The translations under genes and the position numbers were made by a program. The notes beneath the pieces were generated by a model. The model ran no database searches, was not told the origin of the DNA, and was given only the letters and a program-made list of their open reading frames with translations. A stretch of 12,576 bases of DNA from positions 1-12,576 of the forward strand of contig CAIXOY010000028.1 of the NCBI GenBank assembly GCA_903921135.1. The letters are read 5' to 3'. Shown here one piece after another: positions 1-6,633 of the stretch (within the stretch, counting starts at the first letter, position 1; each line of letters begins with the position of its first letter). The stretch comes from an uncultured Gammaproteobacteria bacterium (GTDB lineage Bacteria; Pseudomonadota; Gammaproteobacteria; Pseudomonadales; UBA5518).

Positions 1-211
1 CTTCCGCCAGGTTGACCGCGCTCCCGGGCACGAAAATGACGACCTCGGCGCGCTCTGCCGCGTGCCCGGCCTGCACTCGGACCCGACCGAGAGGTCCCTG
101 TCCCTGCGCAAGGAGCTTGTTCACTGGATCCATGAGAGCCCATGCCACGACGGTGTTCTCGTCGGGCATCTTGTGCTCGAGGTGTACTGCCAGCCAGTTT
201 TTCCCGGCCAT
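1..211 (-). CDS. gspL: GspL, T2SS inner-membrane platform protein (N-terminal part, runs off the left edge)
   Basis: Only the first 70 codons are present. The reading frame opens with ATG at 211 (MAGKNWLAVHLEHKMPDENT...) and stays open to base 1. It lies 8 bp after the gspK stop, with an AGGGG purine run just upstream. GspL is a bitopic inner-membrane protein whose N-terminal cytoplasmic actin-like domain binds the ATPase GspE and whose periplasmic part pairs with GspM. The visible piece belongs to the cytoplasmic domain; a segment reading VVIFVPGSAVNLAE near its end resembles the conserved 'V.V.VPG..V' strand of GspL. The assignment rests on that segment and on position directly after gspK, where gspL is standard. 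The transmembrane helix and periplasmic domain lie outside the window, so intactness cannot be judged. Confidence 0.85.
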   Translation of the reverse strand, partial: MAGKNWLAVHLEHKMPDENTVVAWALMDPVNKLLAQGQGPLGRVRVQAGHAAERAEVVIFVPGSAVNLAE

Positions 212-219
212 GATTGCCC

Positions 220-1173
220 CTATATCCGGGTAGCGTCGCTACGCCCGGTGATGATGGTGCTGCCCTTTTTCGGATCCCGTTCGATCCGTGTTTCAAACCT
301 GACGTGACGGTCACGATACCGGGCATGGACCTGCAGCGAGAAAAAGCTGCTGCGTATGTCCAGTGCCGTGGTGGCGGTTCCGAACAGGGTTGCGACCTGT
401 GGATCCGCAGCGTCACGGATCGGCTGCTGATCGCGAATAAGCACAAAACGTTCCATCTCGGGGGGCGAGGACTTCTCGGCGTACGCCAAAAGAACTTCCG
501 CCGGCGCCGTGTTGATGTTGAGCAGCACTCCGGAAGGCAAAGCGCTGACCAGCGGAGCAAGACGTTTCCACGACTCTGCATCCATGCCCGGCAAGGAGCG
601 CAACTCGGAAGGATCGACCATCGGACGATCGGGCAGAAACCGCACTCCGTGGGCGGACGACTCTGATCCGCCCCTCGAGGTCGAACCATCTTTATCGACC
701 CAGTCAGCCGCGATTTCCGCTATGGCGGGATCGATCTCAAGCAAGCGCAACAAACGCTGCAAACGGGCGAGTTGTGCTGGCTGGACCTTGCCCGCACGAT
801 CGACCAGGCTGTTGATATTGAAACGCCCGGACAGATCTTCGATGCGCACCTCGATGGTCGCGTCGTTCTCCGGATCGTCGAAGCTCAGTTGGCTGGATGC
901 CCAGGTTTCGCGGAGGTGGTCTGTGCCCTGCCCGGCCGGACTCGACTTGAGATCGTTGGCCAGCATTTGCCGCCCGAGATCCTCGGCACCGAGCGCGTAA
1001 TACCGCGCCTGCGAAGACGCGATGAGATTGCCGGTCCGCTTCAGTGCCATGTAGCTCGTCCGCAGCATCTGCGTGGCGATCAGGGTCGCGATAACGAACA
1101 CGAGCAGCACCGTGATCAGTGCGACGCCGCGCTGACGCCCGGGCGGGGCGCTCTCAGCGAAGGGGTATGACAC
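220..1173 (-). CDS. gspK: GspK, minor pseudopilin at the T2SS pseudopilus tip
   Basis: Protein of 317 residues. A short basic leader (RQRG, residues 13-16) is followed by a hydrophobic helix of about 20 residues (VALITVLLVFVIATLIA). The predicted prepilin peptidase cut is between G16 and V17. Position +5 of the mature protein is Thr rather than the Glu found in other pseudopilins, which is characteristic of GspK. A large periplasmic domain follows, with the family segments 'DLSGRFNINSLV', 'ADWVDKD', 'VDPSELRSLPGM' and 'LLNINTAPAEVL'. GspK caps the pseudopilus together with GspI and GspJ, and its bulk is thought to keep the pilus periplasmic. The start is GTG at 1173, preceded by GGTGAG (1181-1186) seven bases upstream. 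It overlaps the end of gspJ by 20 bp, suggesting translational coupling. Confidence 0.95.
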   Translation of the reverse strand: MSYPFAESAPPGRQRGVALITVLLVFVIATLIATQMLRTSYMALKRTGNLIASSQARYYALGAEDLGRQMLANDLKSSPAGQGTDHLRETWASSQLSFDDPENDATIEVRIEDLSGRFNINSLVDRAGKVQPAQLARLQRLLRLLEIDPAIAEIAADWVDKDGSTSRGGSESSAHGVRFLPDRPMVDPSELRSLPGMDAESWKRLAPLVSALPSGVLLNINTAPAEVLLAYAEKSSPPEMERFVLIRDQQPIRDAADPQVATLFGTATTALDIRSSFFSLQVHARYRDRHVRFETRIERDPKKGSTIITGRSDATRI

Positions 1174-1792
1174 GGTTCAACTCACCGAGCCGCACGTGTG
1201 CTACGCGAACTTCGACAGCTACCGGCACAGTTTCGTCCGCCTCGGCAACCCCCACCGTATCCCCGGCCCGGGCGGCGACCCCCGGCCCCGACTCGGGCGG
1301 CCAGGACTTAGTCCACTTTCCTTTGTCGTCGAGGTAGCGGAGTTCGAGGGAGTCGACGTTGGAGGCATACACCCTCTCCATAAGGGCGTCGGGGTCCGTA
1401 TCGTCGATTTCCCGGCGGTAACGGCGCAGCAGGTTCCCCTCATCATCTACCGCCCAGGCAACACGCTGGAGCCCTGAGCGTGGCATTCCAAGCGGGTTGC
1501 GCCACCCGGCGCGGGTGAACTCCACAACCGCATCCTCCGGCTCGGCATCCAGCGCCGGACTGTTCTCCCGCCCTCCGCTTGAAACAGGCCTCGGTGAGAA
1601 CTGCGAAAAATCCTCTTCGAGTTGGCGCATAGCGAGTTGCATGCCAGCAAGTGCCGCGTACCCTGCGTCGCCGCTCTCTTTCAGCCGCCCTGTGGACGCG
1701 AGCAAAGTGTAGGCAGCAACGCCAATGAAGGAAAAAATCGCCATTGCGACCAAGGCTTCCAGAAGCGTGAATCCCGATTCACGCTTGCTCAC
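1154..1792 (-). CDS. gspJ: GspJ, minor pseudopilin of the T2SS tip complex
   Basis: Protein of 212 residues with a classic type III signal: leader MSKRESG, predicted cleavage G7|F8, then FTLLEALVAMAIFSFIG with Glu at mature position +5 (E12). The rest is a periplasmic domain with the GspJ-like segments 'MRQLEEDFSQFSPRPV' and 'LQRVAWAVDDEGNLLRRYR'. GspJ forms the tip with GspI and GspK. The start codon is GTG at 1792, sharing four bases (GTGA) with the gspI stop, a typical re-initiation arrangement. Length is normal for the family, and the conserved helix plus position between gspI and gspK make the call secure. Confidence 0.96.
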   Translation of the reverse strand: MSKRESGFTLLEALVAMAIFSFIGVAAYTLLASTGRLKESGDAGYAALAGMQLAMRQLEEDFSQFSPRPVSSGGRENSPALDAEPEDAVVEFTRAGWRNPLGMPRSGLQRVAWAVDDEGNLLRRYRREIDDTDPDALMERVYASNVDSLELRYLDDKGKWTKSWPPESGPGVAARAGDTVGVAEADETVPVAVEVRVAHVRLGELNRVIPLR

Positions 1793-2169
1793 CGCAGATC
1801 GGCCCTGAAGCCAGTGAGGCTCAACAGCGGATCGTCCTCACCCTCGCGAGCCACGCTCACTTCCATGCGGCTGAAACCGGGGCGTGGCGTAGGCTGTACG
1901 CGCATGCTGACCACCCATGTCTTGCCGCCCATCTCCACTTCTGACGGCTTGGCGTCCACGGGCGGGGTGTCTTTCAGTCGCGCTTCATCAAGAGCGTTCT
2001 GTGCCACCCATAGCGCAAGCGTTTTGTCTTCGAGACGGAAAAGCTGGGCCGAAAAAGCACCGCTCTGGGACACGACGGTGGTGGCCAGCACCGCCAGGAT
2101 CGCAAGCGCCACCAGCACCTCGATGAGGCTGAAACCCGTCTGCCTCTCAGAGGTCACGGAGGGTTCCAC
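1789..2169 (-). CDS. gspI: GspI, minor pseudopilin that nucleates the T2SS tip
   Basis: Small protein of 126 residues with leader MEPSVTSERQTG, predicted cleavage G12|F13 and helix FSLIEVLVALAILAVLA (Glu +5 = E17). The downstream segment 'LWVAQNALDEARL' matches the conserved 'A.W.A.N.L.E.RL' region of GspI. GspI is the central minor pseudopilin, binding GspJ and GspK to start pseudopilus assembly. The start chosen is GTG at 2169, overlapping the end of gspH by 23 bp. A second in-frame GTG at 2157 (codon 5) would shorten the leader to eight residues and cannot be excluded. The stop overlaps the gspJ start by four bases. Confidence 0.95.
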   Translation of the reverse strand: MEPSVTSERQTGFSLIEVLVALAILAVLATTVVSQSGAFSAQLFRLEDKTLALWVAQNALDEARLKDTPPVDAKPSEVEMGGKTWVVSMRVQPTPRPGFSRMEVSVAREGEDDPLLSLTGFRADLR

Positions 2170-2665
2170 TGCCGTCGCTCTCGAGCCCTGCGATCAGCTC
2201 ATCGCCCGGAGAGAGCCGCAACTCGAGTGTGAATTCGCTGATCTCGCCGCTCGAGGACAGCAACACCTCCGGCACCAGCTCGTCGTCATTGCCTCCCGAC
2301 GACCTGCGGACAGGCGCCTCTGGCAGCGACAGGCTCAGGCTCATGCCCTTGGGCAATTCGTGCCTGTCGAGTGGTTTTTCCGGGATCTCCGACCAGAGCT
2401 CCGACTCAGGGTCGAATCGAAGGACGCTATAGGCGTCCTCTTCAAGCAGCAGGCCGAGTTCATCCCCCTGCATCGTCGCCTCGTCCCGCGCGTACAGGAG
2501 CATTTCCCGGATGCGGGACATTTCGTCACGCGCTGCGCGCTGCGCATTCCCGCCCGCGGAGAGCGTGGCGAGCCCCGCAAGAAGGGCCATGATCACGAGC
2601 GTGACGAGCATCTCGACGAGGGTGAAGCCCCCGCTCGTTTTACTCGGCGGAGGTGATGTCGGCAT
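2147..2665 (-). CDS. gspH: GspH, minor pseudopilin
   Basis: Protein of 172 residues from ATG at 2665: leader MPTSPPPSKTSGG, predicted cleavage G13|F14, helix FTLVEMLVTLVIMALLAGLA with Glu +5 (E18), then a periplasmic domain that includes 'REMLLYARDEATMQGDELGLLLEEDAYSVL', typical of GspH ('A...A...G..VGL'). GspH links the tip complex I/J/K to the GspG shaft. An in-frame ATG at 2692 would add nine residues and give an unusually long leader. The 2665 start is preferred because GAGAG lies five bases upstream and GGGAGGG a little further, whereas the 2692 ATG has no purine-rich site. The chosen start overlaps the gspG end by 26 bp. Confidence 0.92.
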   Translation of the reverse strand: MPTSPPPSKTSGGFTLVEMLVTLVIMALLAGLATLSAGGNAQRAARDEMSRIREMLLYARDEATMQGDELGLLLEEDAYSVLRFDPESELWSEIPEKPLDRHELPKGMSLSLSLPEAPVRRSSGGNDDELVPEVLLSSSGEISEFTLELRLSPGDELIAGLESDGSGTLRDL

Positions 2666-3074
2666 CGTAGCTCTCGCCGCCCTCCCGACCATCAGCGCCG
2701 AGGCTCACGATGTCGAAGCGGCCGTCGGGATAGCGGACGTACTGGTAGTCATTGCCCCAGGGATCCTTGGGGAGCGTCTTTTTCTTCATGTAGCCGGCAG
2801 CGTTCCAGTTGCGCGGCTCCGGTGTGCCACCGGGCTTCTCGACGAGTGCCTGAAGGCCCTGATCCGTCGTCGGGTAGCTTCCGTTGTCGATGCGGTACAT
2901 CTCCAGAGCTTGCGACATCGTTGCAATATCGGCCTTGCCGGCGGTGACTTTTGCCTGATCGACACGGCCCATGATGTTCGGCGCGACCAGCCCGATCAGG
3001 ACGCTGATGATGACGACGACGACCATGATCTCGATGAGCGTGAAGCCGCGATGTCGGTTGGATCGGATTTCCAC
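2640..3074 (-). CDS. gspG: GspG, major pseudopilin forming the T2SS pseudopilus shaft
   Basis: Protein of 144 residues. Leader (V/M)EIRSNRHRG is cleaved at G10|F11, followed by FTLIEIMVVVVIISVLIGLV with Glu +5 (E15). The strongly conserved GspG body follows: 'IATMSQALEMYRIDNGSYPTT', 'QGLQALVEKP', 'LPKDPWGNDYQY' and the acidic C-terminal loop 'SLGADGREGGESYDADI', the calcium-binding region of major pseudopilins. GspG polymerises into the periplasmic piston that pushes substrates through GspD. The frame stays open upstream into gspF to 3143, but those residues are not pseudopilin-like. GTG at 3074 is preferred because TAGAGGTG lies six bases before it and it gives a normal ten-residue leader. 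Another in-frame GTG at 3083 lacks such a site. The gap to gspF is 11 bp. Confidence 0.97.
   Translation of the reverse strand: MEIRSNRHRGFTLIEIMVVVVIISVLIGLVAPNIMGRVDQAKVTAGKADIATMSQALEMYRIDNGSYPTTDQGLQALVEKPGGTPEPRNWNAAGYMKKKTLPKDPWGNDYQYVRYPDGRFDIVSLGADGREGGESYDADITSAE
2671..2675 (-). promoter_or_regulatory. Ribosome binding site deciding the gspH start
   Basis: GAGAG, five bases before the ATG at 2665, with a second purine run GGGAGGG at 2680-2686. The longer alternative ATG at 2692 has GAGCCTCGGCGCTG in front of it, with no Shine-Dalgarno match. The sites lie inside the last codons of gspG. Confidence 0.5.
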
Positions 3075-3080
3075 TATGTA

Positions 3081-3087
3081 CACCTCT
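3081..3087 (-). promoter_or_regulatory. Ribosome binding site deciding the gspG start
   Basis: AGAGGTG, six bases before the GTG at 3074 and a near-complete match to the anti-Shine-Dalgarno sequence. Its first two bases are part of the gspF stop codon TAG (3086-3088), so a ribosome finishing gspF sits on the gspG site. It favours GTG 3074 over GTG 3083 and over the upstream open frame. Confidence 0.6.
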
Positions 3088-4303
3088 AGGTGATCATCTG
3101 GTTGAGGGAGAAGATCGGCTGCAGTATCGCAACCACGATGCATAGTACCGCTACGCCCATGAACAACAGAACAGCGGGCTCGAGAAGTCCGAGCATCGTG
3201 GCGATCCGGTTGTCGAGTTCGGACTGCTGGCTGTCGGCAACGCGCGCGAGCATGCGCTCGAGTTCACCACTCTGCTCACCGCTCGCGATCATGTAGATCA
3301 TCATCGGCGGAAAACGGCCGCTGCGCTCAAGAGCTGATTTCAGACTGCTGCCCTCACGCACCTGCCCCGCGGCCTCCCCGACCACGCGCTTCAGGGCGGT
3401 GTTGGTCAGCACTGCGGCGGCGATGTCCAGCGCGTCGACCAGCGGCACACCGCTCGAGACCAGCGTGCTCAGGGTGCCGGCGAACCGCGCGCTGTTTGCG
3501 GCCAGACTCATGCGGCCGGCCAAGGGGAGTTTGAGGGTGAGCGCGTCTGCCATCTCCCGGCGGGCCTCGTTGCGGAGCAAAGCGCGGAAGGCGAACACCC
3601 CGACGACCATCCCGACCAGCGCCCAGACTCCCCAGTTCACCAGAAAATCACTGGCATCGAGCATGGCCTGGGTGAGAGGCGGCAAGGCCTGCCCCTGATC
3701 GGCGAAAACCTTGACGACGTCAGGCACGATGTATGTGAGGAGCCCCGTCACCACCAGTACCGCGAGGCCCAGCAGGACGCTCGGGTAGATCAGTGCCAAT
3801 TGGACCTTCTGGCGGGACTTGTGACTCGACTCGGTGTAATCCGCAAGCTTCGACAGCACCAGATCGAGGCGCCCGGTGTGCTCGCCTGCGGCAACGGTAG
3901 CGCAGTACATGGAGGGGAATGCGCGCGGGTACTGCCCCATCGCAGTCGCGAGAGAGCGCCCTTCAAGCACCTGGGATCGCAGGCTGGACACGAGCGCCTT
4001 GGACTGTGCCCTCTCGCTCTGCTGCGCTATGGCCATCAGTGCGTCTGCGATGGGAAGGGCCGATTGCAGCAGCGTTGCCAATTGGCGGGTAAACAACGCC
4101 ACTTCTGCGACCGGGAGGGATGCGCGGGAGGCGACGGTTTTCTCTTTGCCGCGCCGGTTGTCGGCGTTTACCGCGGTGACATCTAGCGGCACCAGCCCCC
4201 GGTCCCTCAGGACCTGCCGAGCGTGGCGCGGATTATCGGCTTCGAGCGTCCCCTTGCGCTGCTTGCCGGCCGGATCCAGCACTGCATAACTGAACACCGC
4301 CAC
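3086..4303 (-). CDS. gspF: GspF, polytopic inner-membrane platform protein of the T2SS
   Basis: Protein of 405 residues, the normal GspF length. It begins MAVFSYAVLDPAGKQRKGTLEADN, the usual N-terminal domain of the family. Two homologous T2SSF domains follow (about 70-192 and 272-394), visible as the internal repeat 'VAAGEHTGRLDLVL' (137-150) and 'IASGEQSGELERML' (339-352). Hydrophobic segments at about 168-192, 222-242 and 374-396 fit the three transmembrane helices of GspF. It is the core of the inner-membrane platform, contacting GspE and GspL, and is thought to pass ATPase motion to the pseudopilins. The start is GTG at 4303, four bases after the gspE stop, with GGGAGG (4313-4318) nine bases upstream inside the gspE end. 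Confidence 0.98.
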   Translation of the reverse strand: MAVFSYAVLDPAGKQRKGTLEADNPRHARQVLRDRGLVPLDVTAVNADNRRGKEKTVASRASLPVAEVALFTRQLATLLQSALPIADALMAIAQQSERAQSKALVSSLRSQVLEGRSLATAMGQYPRAFPSMYCATVAAGEHTGRLDLVLSKLADYTESSHKSRQKVQLALIYPSVLLGLAVLVVTGLLTYIVPDVVKVFADQGQALPPLTQAMLDASDFLVNWGVWALVGMVVGVFAFRALLRNEARREMADALTLKLPLAGRMSLAANSARFAGTLSTLVSSGVPLVDALDIAAAVLTNTALKRVVGEAAGQVREGSSLKSALERSGRFPPMMIYMIASGEQSGELERMLARVADSQQSELDNRIATMLGLLEPAVLLFMGVAVLCIVVAILQPIFSLNQMIT

Positions 4304-4307
4304 AGCC

Positions 4308-5786
4308 TCAATCCTCCCGTGTGACGCGCAGGACTTCCTCTACGGTCGTCTTGCCACTCAGGACCTTGGCCCGCCCGTCAGCGCGCAAGGACTGCTGGCT
4401 CTTCCGCGCCTGCGCCACGATCTCGTCCTCGGGCGCGCGCTTGTGGATGAGCGTGCGGATGGTGTCATCGACCAGGAGAACCTCGTAGAGCCCCATCCTG
4501 CCGCGGTAGCCACGGTCGTTGCAGGCCGAACAACCCTTGGGACGGAACAGAAGGTGTTCCTCCGCCCGCCGTATCTGGAGCAGTTCCATCTCGACAGCGT
4601 CCGGAACATGCGGTTGCTTGCACTCGTTGCAGAGCAGGCGCACCAGTCGCTGCGCGATGATGCCGTTGATGCTGGAGGCGAGCAGGAACGGCTCGATACC
4701 CATGTCTTCGAGGCGTGTCACGGCACCTGCGGCCGTGTTGGTGTGTAGCGTGGACAACACGAGGTGGCCGGTGAGACTCGCCTGCACAGCGATGCCTGCC
4801 GTCTCCGCATCACGGATCTCGCCGACCATCACGACGTCGGGATCCTGACGCAACATGGCCCGCAGCCCGGAGGCGAAGGTCATGCCTGCCTTTACGTTCA
4901 CCTGGGTCTGGCCGATGCCCTCGATGTTGTACTCGATCGGGTCTTCGACCGTGAGGATATTGCTGCTGCCATCGTTCAAGTGATTGAGACAACCGTAGAG
5001 CGTCGTGCTCTTGCCCGACCCCGTGGGGCCGGTGACCAGAATGATGCCGTGCGGTCGCGCCAGCAGCCCCTTCAGGCCCGCGAGAGCCGCCGGATAAAAA
5101 CCGAGCCGGTCAAGGTCGAGTCTCGCCTGGTTTTTCTCGAGTATGCGCATGACCACGCGTTCGCCATTCGCAGATGGCAACGTCGATACGCGCAGATCGA
5201 TCTCGCGACCACCAACCCGGATGGAAATGCGCCCGTCCTGCGGCACGCGTTTCTCCGCGATGTCCAGACGCGACATCACCTTGATACGGGAAATCAGCAA
5301 AGGGGCCAACTCCCGGCGCGGCTCCAGAACCGAGCGGAGCATGCCATCGACACGAAACCGCACGACGAGCCGTTTCTCGTAGGGTTCGACGTGGATGTCC
5401 GAGGCTCCCTCCCGTATCGCCTGGGCCAGAATCGCATTGATGAGGAGGATGATCGGCGAGTCTTCCTTCTCCTCGAGGATATCGGTGTCGGTCTCGCGGA
5501 CATTCTCGAGAAGGCTGTTCATGTCGACGTTGTCGGCAAGACCTGCCGCCATACGTTGCGCGGCGCCGCTCTTCTGTTCATAGGTATCGGCCAGCGCGCG
5601 ATCGAAGTCCTCGTCGCTGAGTGGCTCGCAGGTGAAGGCCACCCCGGTCAGTCGCTGTATCTCTGCGACTGCCTGAACCGGCACATTTGCCCGATGGAGC
5701 AGGCGTGGCTTTTCCTCGGACCCGTCTTCGGGCATCCGTAACAGTGCACCATGGCGCTTGGCGTAGGCGTAGGGGATGGTCTGCAT
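4308..5786 (-). CDS. gspE: GspE, T2SS assembly ATPase
   Basis: Protein of 492 residues, full length for GspE. It begins MQTIPYAYAKRHGALL, the typical N1E start without an extra N-terminal domain. Landmarks in order: 'ASDIHVEPYEKRLVVRFRVDG' (about 128-148), Walker A GPTGSGKST (253-261), Asp box around 'LTVEDPIEY' (278-286), Walker B 'DPDVVMVGEIRD' (315-326), His box 'ASLTGHLVLSTLHTN' (336-350), and a tetracysteine zinc motif C386/C389/C419/C422. All catalytic elements are intact. The protein is a cytoplasmic hexameric ATPase tethered through GspL that powers pseudopilus extension. ATG 5786 is preceded by GAGG ten bases upstream. It is the first gene of the leftward arm, so its promoter should lie in the 187-bp gap shared with gspC. 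Confidence 0.98.
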   Translation of the reverse strand: MQTIPYAYAKRHGALLRMPEDGSEEKPRLLHRANVPVQAVAEIQRLTGVAFTCEPLSDEDFDRALADTYEQKSGAAQRMAAGLADNVDMNSLLENVRETDTDILEEKEDSPIILLINAILAQAIREGASDIHVEPYEKRLVVRFRVDGMLRSVLEPRRELAPLLISRIKVMSRLDIAEKRVPQDGRISIRVGGREIDLRVSTLPSANGERVVMRILEKNQARLDLDRLGFYPAALAGLKGLLARPHGIILVTGPTGSGKSTTLYGCLNHLNDGSSNILTVEDPIEYNIEGIGQTQVNVKAGMTFASGLRAMLRQDPDVVMVGEIRDAETAGIAVQASLTGHLVLSTLHTNTAAGAVTRLEDMGIEPFLLASSINGIIAQRLVRLLCNECKQPHVPDAVEMELLQIRRAEEHLLFRPKGCSACNDRGYRGRMGLYEVLLVDDTIRTLIHKRAPEDEIVAQARKSQQSLRADGRAKVLSGKTTVEEVLRVTRED

Positions 5787-5973
5787 GGGGCGTGGACCTC
5801 GGATATGCGCGTTACTCTAGCACCGGCCCTCGCCAACCGTCCGTCGGCTCGGGCCAGACGACGGGAGACAGGAAACCGGCACTGGCCTGCGATTTGCACA
5901 AGTCATGCCCGGCGACGGCTTTACGCCATGAATACACCGCCGGTGGCCTCCAAGAGGGACGGAGTCGACACAG
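5787..5973. promoter_or_regulatory. Divergent intergenic region between the two T2SS arms
   Basis: This 187-bp stretch holds no gene and separates the ATGs of gspE (leftward) and gspC (rightward), so it should carry promoters for both arms. No consensus sigma70 pair is convincing. The best leftward candidate is an extended -10-like TGCTAGAGT (5814-5822, minus strand) 28 bases from the gspE ATG, without a matching -35. On the plus strand TTTGCACAAG (5893-5902) and the AT-richer stretch 5920-5934 are the only hints. An 11-bp inverted repeat CACCG-C-CGGTG lies at 5935-5945, and the gspC ribosome site (GGAG, nine bases before ATG) is at the right end. The promoter role is inferred from layout, not from motifs. 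Confidence 0.5.
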
Positions 5974-6633
5974 ATGCAGGCATCCATTCGCGCACTGCTG
6001 GAAGACAGGCTGAGCATTAGCCCCCCCCTCGCCGTCGCGGCGCTGGTGGCCGTGCTCGCTCTTTCGGCAACGGGTATGCAATTGCTCCGCGGATTCGGCT
6101 CGACATCGGATTCCGGCTCGGCGGACACCCATCCTCCCGTCATCACAGCTCCGCCAGCGGATCCGCTGCCGCTCATATTGAGTGCGGACGTCTTCGGTGC
6201 CGCCCCAACGGCAAGCAACAGCGCCGCAGTCGGCGTACCGGCTCCTCAGGAAGCAACGGGATTCGTTCTTCGGGCGGCTTTTGCTGCAGAAAACGGCACC
6301 GGTGGAGCGATTATCGAGAACAGCTCAGGCCAGGCCGACTGGTACAGGGTCGGCCAGAGCGTGGCACCCGGCCTCATCCTGAAAGAGGTCCATCCTGACC
6401 ACGTGTTGTTTGACCGCTCGGGGTCCCCCGAGCGGCTGCAATTCGAACGCCTCTCGGACACGCCCGCGGCTCAAAGCGTACAAGCGTCCGCAGAAAGTTC
6501 AGCCGGGGGCTCCCCCGTCTTCGCGCTTGAACCGGATCAGCCTCAGCCGATACCACAGGATCTGGCCCCTGAAGAAAAGGCCAACCTCATTCGCCAGCGC
6601 CTCGAAGAGCTCCGCAACCGGACACGCAAATGA
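5974..6633 (+). CDS. gspC: GspC, inner-membrane connector of the T2SS (short form)
   Basis: Protein of 219 residues. A short cytoplasmic N-terminus is followed by one transmembrane helix (about 18-38), a Pro/Ser-rich linker (about 43-66), and the homology region (HR) domain from about 68 to 158, recognisable from 'ILSADVFGA', 'VLRAAFAAENGTGGAIIE', 'YRVGQSVAPGLILKEVHPDHVLF'. The HR domain binds the N0 domain of GspD and links the inner and outer membrane parts. After the HR there is only a low-complexity stretch and a charged helix (about 198-217), with no PDZ domain, so the protein is shorter than PDZ-type GspC. ATG at 5974 is preceded by GGAG nine bases upstream, and the gene ends in an ATGA overlap with gspD. 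Assignment relies on the HR domain and on position before gspD. Confidence 0.92.
   Translation: MQASIRALLEDRLSISPPLAVAALVAVLALSATGMQLLRGFGSTSDSGSADTHPPVITAPPADPLPLILSADVFGAAPTASNSAAVGVPAPQEATGFVLRAAFAAENGTGGAIIENSSGQADWYRVGQSVAPGLILKEVHPDHVLFDRSGSPERLQFERLSDTPAAQSVQASAESSAGGSPVFALEPDQPQPIPQDLAPEEKANLIRQRLEELRNRTRK

Noticed and set aside
1622..2656. Long plus-strand open frame (344 codons) opposite gspH, gspI and gspJ
   Set aside because: It lies antisense to secure pseudopilin genes, has Arg/Pro/Ser-rich composition typical of GC-rich shadow frames and no recognisable motif.
4764..5741. Plus-strand open frame (325 codons) opposite gspE
   Set aside because: Antisense to a full-length GspE with all ATPase motifs; no domain or ribosome site of its own.
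5814..5822. Extended -10-like TGCTAGAGT (minus strand) as the gspE promoter
   Set aside because: The hexamer matches four of six consensus positions and there is no -35 element at proper spacing, so it is not listed as a separate promoter.
5935..5945. Inverted repeat CACCG-C-CGGTG as an operator or hairpin
   Set aside because: Five-base arms with a one-base centre are too short to form a hairpin and are easily expected by chance in GC-rich DNA; only mentioned as a weak operator candidate.
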